Position numbers and translations under genes: made by a program
Source of the DNA: Chloroflexota bacterium
GTDB taxonomy: Bacteria > Chloroflexota > UBA6077 > JADZDV01
Length of the DNA: 15,903 bases
Assembly: GCA_020850915.1 (NCBI GenBank)
Contig: JADZDV010000127.1
Span: 1-15,903 of the forward strand
Direction of reading: 5' to 3'
The notes under the pieces: generated by a model
The model's input: the letters and a program-made list of their open reading frames with translations, nothing else
What the model was told of the DNA's origin: nothing
The model's database searches: none
Shown here: one piece after another, positions 14,317-15,903 of the stretch
How positions within the stretch are numbered: the first letter of the stretch is position 1
Layout of the letters: every line of letters starts with the position of its first letter

Positions 14317-14982
14317 GTGGACCCGGTGGAGCTGCTTGACGTTCTCGAGTGGTTGAGCGCCGCGCCGGCCGAGCTCTGGCTGGTACCGCCGGTCGTGATG
14401 CTGACCGTTATTGCGAGCCTCGGCCTGGCCCAACGCCGGAGACAACTCGACCGGCTGGCAGCCATCGCCCAGCGCACTGGACTGGAGCTGTGCCCGAAAT
14501 CTCTGTTCGAAGCGCCGGAAGTGCGCGGTGAGTTCCGCGGTCGGCCGCTGACGATGGTGAGCGTCTCTCGACCGGGGGCGCGGCGGCGCGGCAGGGCGTG
14601 GACGAGCGTCACCGTGGAGGTGAAGAACCCACAACTGATCAGCATGCGGCTGGATCGCCAGGACGCCCTCGATCGGGTGCTGATCTGGGCCGGCATGCAG
14701 GACCTCCAGACTGGTGATGAGACGTTCGATCGGCGGTACATCATCAAGTCTCACGACGCCGCGTTGGTACGGCTGCTCTTCCGAGACGAGGCGATCCGTG
14801 GGGGCCTGATCGAGGCCGACGTTCAGCGTGTTGAGATGTTCACCAGCCAGCTGTGCTGTTATTACGGGCGCGAAGAGGACGATCCGAGCCACGCCGAGCT
14901 GCTGTTCAACGCCGTCGGCGACCTGGCGGACGGCATCGAGGGGCTGCCTGACAGCGACGACGGCCCGGACCGAATCGGCTGA
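14317..14982 (+). CDS. Membrane-anchored protein of unknown function
   Basis: A 221-residue protein with one N-terminal membrane helix (about residues 17-38, LWLVPPVVMLTVIASLGL) followed by a basic stop-transfer stretch (AQRRRQLDRLAAIAQRTGL). The remaining soluble domain is cytoplasmic if the positive-inside rule holds. The arrangement of an anchor, RRRxLxxLAxxxGL, a GEFRGRPL segment, then QTGDETFDRRYIIKSHD resembles a hypothetical family seen in Chloroflexota and actinobacteria. No catalytic motif is seen. The GTG at 14317 is the only start after an in-frame TAG at 14293 and has no ribosome site, so translation may be coupled to the overlapping leader frame. It is a single gene, convergent with the microprotein and racemase pair. 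Confidence 0.8.
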   Translation: MDPVELLDVLEWLSAAPAELWLVPPVVMLTVIASLGLAQRRRQLDRLAAIAQRTGLELCPKSLFEAPEVRGEFRGRPLTMVSVSRPGARRRGRAWTSVTVEVKNPQLISMRLDRQDALDRVLIWAGMQDLQTGDETFDRRYIIKSHDAALVRLLFRDEAIRGGLIEADVQRVEMFTSQLCCYYGREEDDPSHAELLFNAVGDLADGIEGLPDSDDGPDRIG

Positions 14983-15002
14983 CAGGCTGGAGGGAGCGCC
15001 AG

Positions 15003-15146
15003 TCACGGGCAGCGTCGCAGCCGGGCGCCCATAGCTGGCAGTCCACCGCCGAGGAGCGCCAGCACGGGCCGCTCGTCCGGGCCGGTGCCCGTTCGCGGCA
15101 ACGCCGCCGGTGCCGGCGCGGCGGCCAGCACCGGGTCATACCCCAT
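15003..15146 (-). CDS. 47-residue open frame with LPRTG sorting-like tail
   Basis: On the minus strand an ATG at 15146 has GGGAGG 6 bases upstream and starts 20 bases after the stop of the racemase-fold enzyme. The product has an Ala/Pro-rich start (MGYDPVLAAAPAPAA), then LPRTG, a short polar stretch (TGPDER), a mostly hydrophobic run (PVLALLGGGLPAMGA) and a basic end (RLRRCP). That is the order of a sortase cell-wall sorting signal. There is no signal peptide, so either it is a remnant of the C-terminus of a larger surface protein, or a small peptide in its own right. Codon use is strongly G/C-ending. Confidence 0.45.
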   Translation of the reverse strand: MGYDPVLAAAPAPAALPRTGTGPDERPVLALLGGGLPAMGARLRRCP

Positions 15147-15166
15147 GGCGAGCCTCCCGAGACGCT

Positions 15167-15903
15167 CTAGCCCGCCCCTCCCGCGGCCTCGCGCATCAGC
15201 CTCCCCCAGCCCTGAAGCGGCTCCGTGAAGCCGGCCAGGCGGAGGGCGTGCCAGAGGGCGAGGATGGTGGAGTCGAAGACCGGCTTGCCCAGCTCAGCCT
15301 CCAGCTCTTCGACGAGCCAGGCCGCGGGGAGGTTGGTGCAGATGACGGCGACTGCTTCGGCGCTTGGGGCGTCGGCGGCGTGGACGAGGGCGCGGATGGC
15401 GTCGGGCGGGACGTCGGCGAAGGCGCGGTTGTGGGAGATGCCGAGGTGGGCCTGGCCGACGCAGCGGAACCCCTCCCGCTCGAACGTTGGGATGATGGCC
15501 TGGAGGACGCTCTCGAGGTAGGGGACGGCGAGGGCGTACTGGCGGATGCCGTAGGCGCGGAAGGCCTCCACCTGGGCGATGGTGGAGGTGGTGGCGGGCA
15601 CGCCGGTCTCGCGGGTGATGGTGTCGCAGAGGGCGTGGTCTGTCTCGAGGCCGAGCCAGGCGGCGGAGGTGCCGTTCCAGGCGATGGCGTCCATCCCGGC
15701 GTCGGCCAGCCGGAGGGCGGCGCGCAGCATTGGCGCCAGGTCGAAGTGCGAGCGGCTCTCCTCGTCCAGCGAGATGGTCGTGACTTCGATGCGGGTGAAG
15801 TGGGCGGCGACGCGCGGGAAGAGGGGCCAGGTCATGGCGGTGGTAACCGGCTCGACGACCACGTTCGAGGAGGGCAGGATCATGCCTATCCGTTTGGGAG
15901 GGA
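15167..15903 (-). CDS. Asp/Glu racemase superfamily enzyme, maleate isomerase/arylmalonate decarboxylase type (5' end beyond window)
   Basis: This cofactor-independent enzyme of the two-domain racemase fold acts on a dicarboxylate-type substrate. The frame does not start at the ATG at 15883: codons upstream of it to the edge read PPKRIG, and RIGMILPSSN is the normal family start, so the true N-terminus is outside. Counting from that ATG: PSSNVVVEP (4-12), NGTS with G71 where maleate isomerases have Cys, SVLQAIIP, then ICTNLP with C182, and GKPVFDST followed by LWHALRLAG (210-218). With one Cys and NGTS in place of CTS it resembles arylmalonate decarboxylase (MGTS, single catalytic Cys). The CTN segment is more like maleate isomerase. 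The LPRTG frame follows 20 bases later on the same strand. Confidence 0.88.
   Translation of the reverse strand, partial: PPKRIGMILPSSNVVVEPVTTAMTWPLFPRVAAHFTRIEVTTISLDEESRSHFDLAPMLRAALRLADAGMDAIAWNGTSAAWLGLETDHALCDTITRETGVPATTSTIAQVEAFRAYGIRQYALAVPYLESVLQAIIPTFEREGFRCVGQAHLGISHNRAFADVPPDAIRALVHAADAPSAEAVAVICTNLPAAWLVEELEAELGKPVFDSTILALWHALRLAGFTEPLQGWGRLMREAAGGAG

Overview
The window comes from a high-GC bacterial chromosome, most likely a Chloroflexota member of the Thermomicrobia/Dehalococcoidia kind. Evidence is the strong G/C preference at third codon positions, frequent GTG starts, promoters with a TTGnnn box, a spacer of about 17 bases and a TAnnnT -10 box, and a Tat lipoprotein binding protein with a long Ala/Pro/Ser linker typical of that phylum. 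The phylum call is an inference from style, not from a marker gene. No rRNA, tRNA, CRISPR array, phage gene or intact transposase is visible.

Left part (1-4776): an AMP-forming acyl-CoA ligase/synthetase runs off the left edge on the minus strand and is divergent from a secreted SGNH/GDSL hydrolase. A roughly 700-base stretch follows that holds a cysteine-rich broken gene (minus), a short inverted repeat, a strong intrinsic terminator with no obvious upstream gene (possible small RNA), and then an NAD(P)-dependent aldehyde dehydrogenase closed by a long two-way terminator.

Middle part (4853-10550): on the minus strand, an MFS transporter and a small cupin protein look like a two-gene operon. 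Divergent from it is a methionine/sulfur operon: MetX (homoserine O-acetyltransferase, apparently on a leaderless mRNA), MetY (O-acetylhomoserine sulfhydrylase) and a CoA-binding Rossmann protein that overlaps metY by 4 bases. Together MetX and MetY make homocysteine by direct sulfhydrylation. Just after the operon lies a decayed gene of a PD-(D/E)XK-like family with an in-frame TGA.

Right part (10820-15903): an ATZ/TRZ-type amidohydrolase converges on a Tat-lipoprotein ABC substrate-binding protein, with a hairpin terminator between them. The binding protein has a near-consensus promoter and a tandem 13-base repeat abutting its -35 box. A candidate 76-residue small gene and a membrane-anchored protein of unknown function follow. 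At the right edge, on the minus strand, is an Asp/Glu-racemase-superfamily enzyme (maleate isomerase / arylmalonate decarboxylase type) with a glycine where the first catalytic cysteine normally sits. Twenty bases behind it is a 47-residue open frame with an LPRTG sorting-like tail.

No complete novel multi-gene system is evident. The items most worth a second look are the LPRTG microprotein, the one-cysteine racemase-fold enzyme, the broken genes at 2475-2744 and 10084-10550, the orphan terminator/possible small RNA at 2800-3070, and the repeat-flanked promoter of the binding protein.
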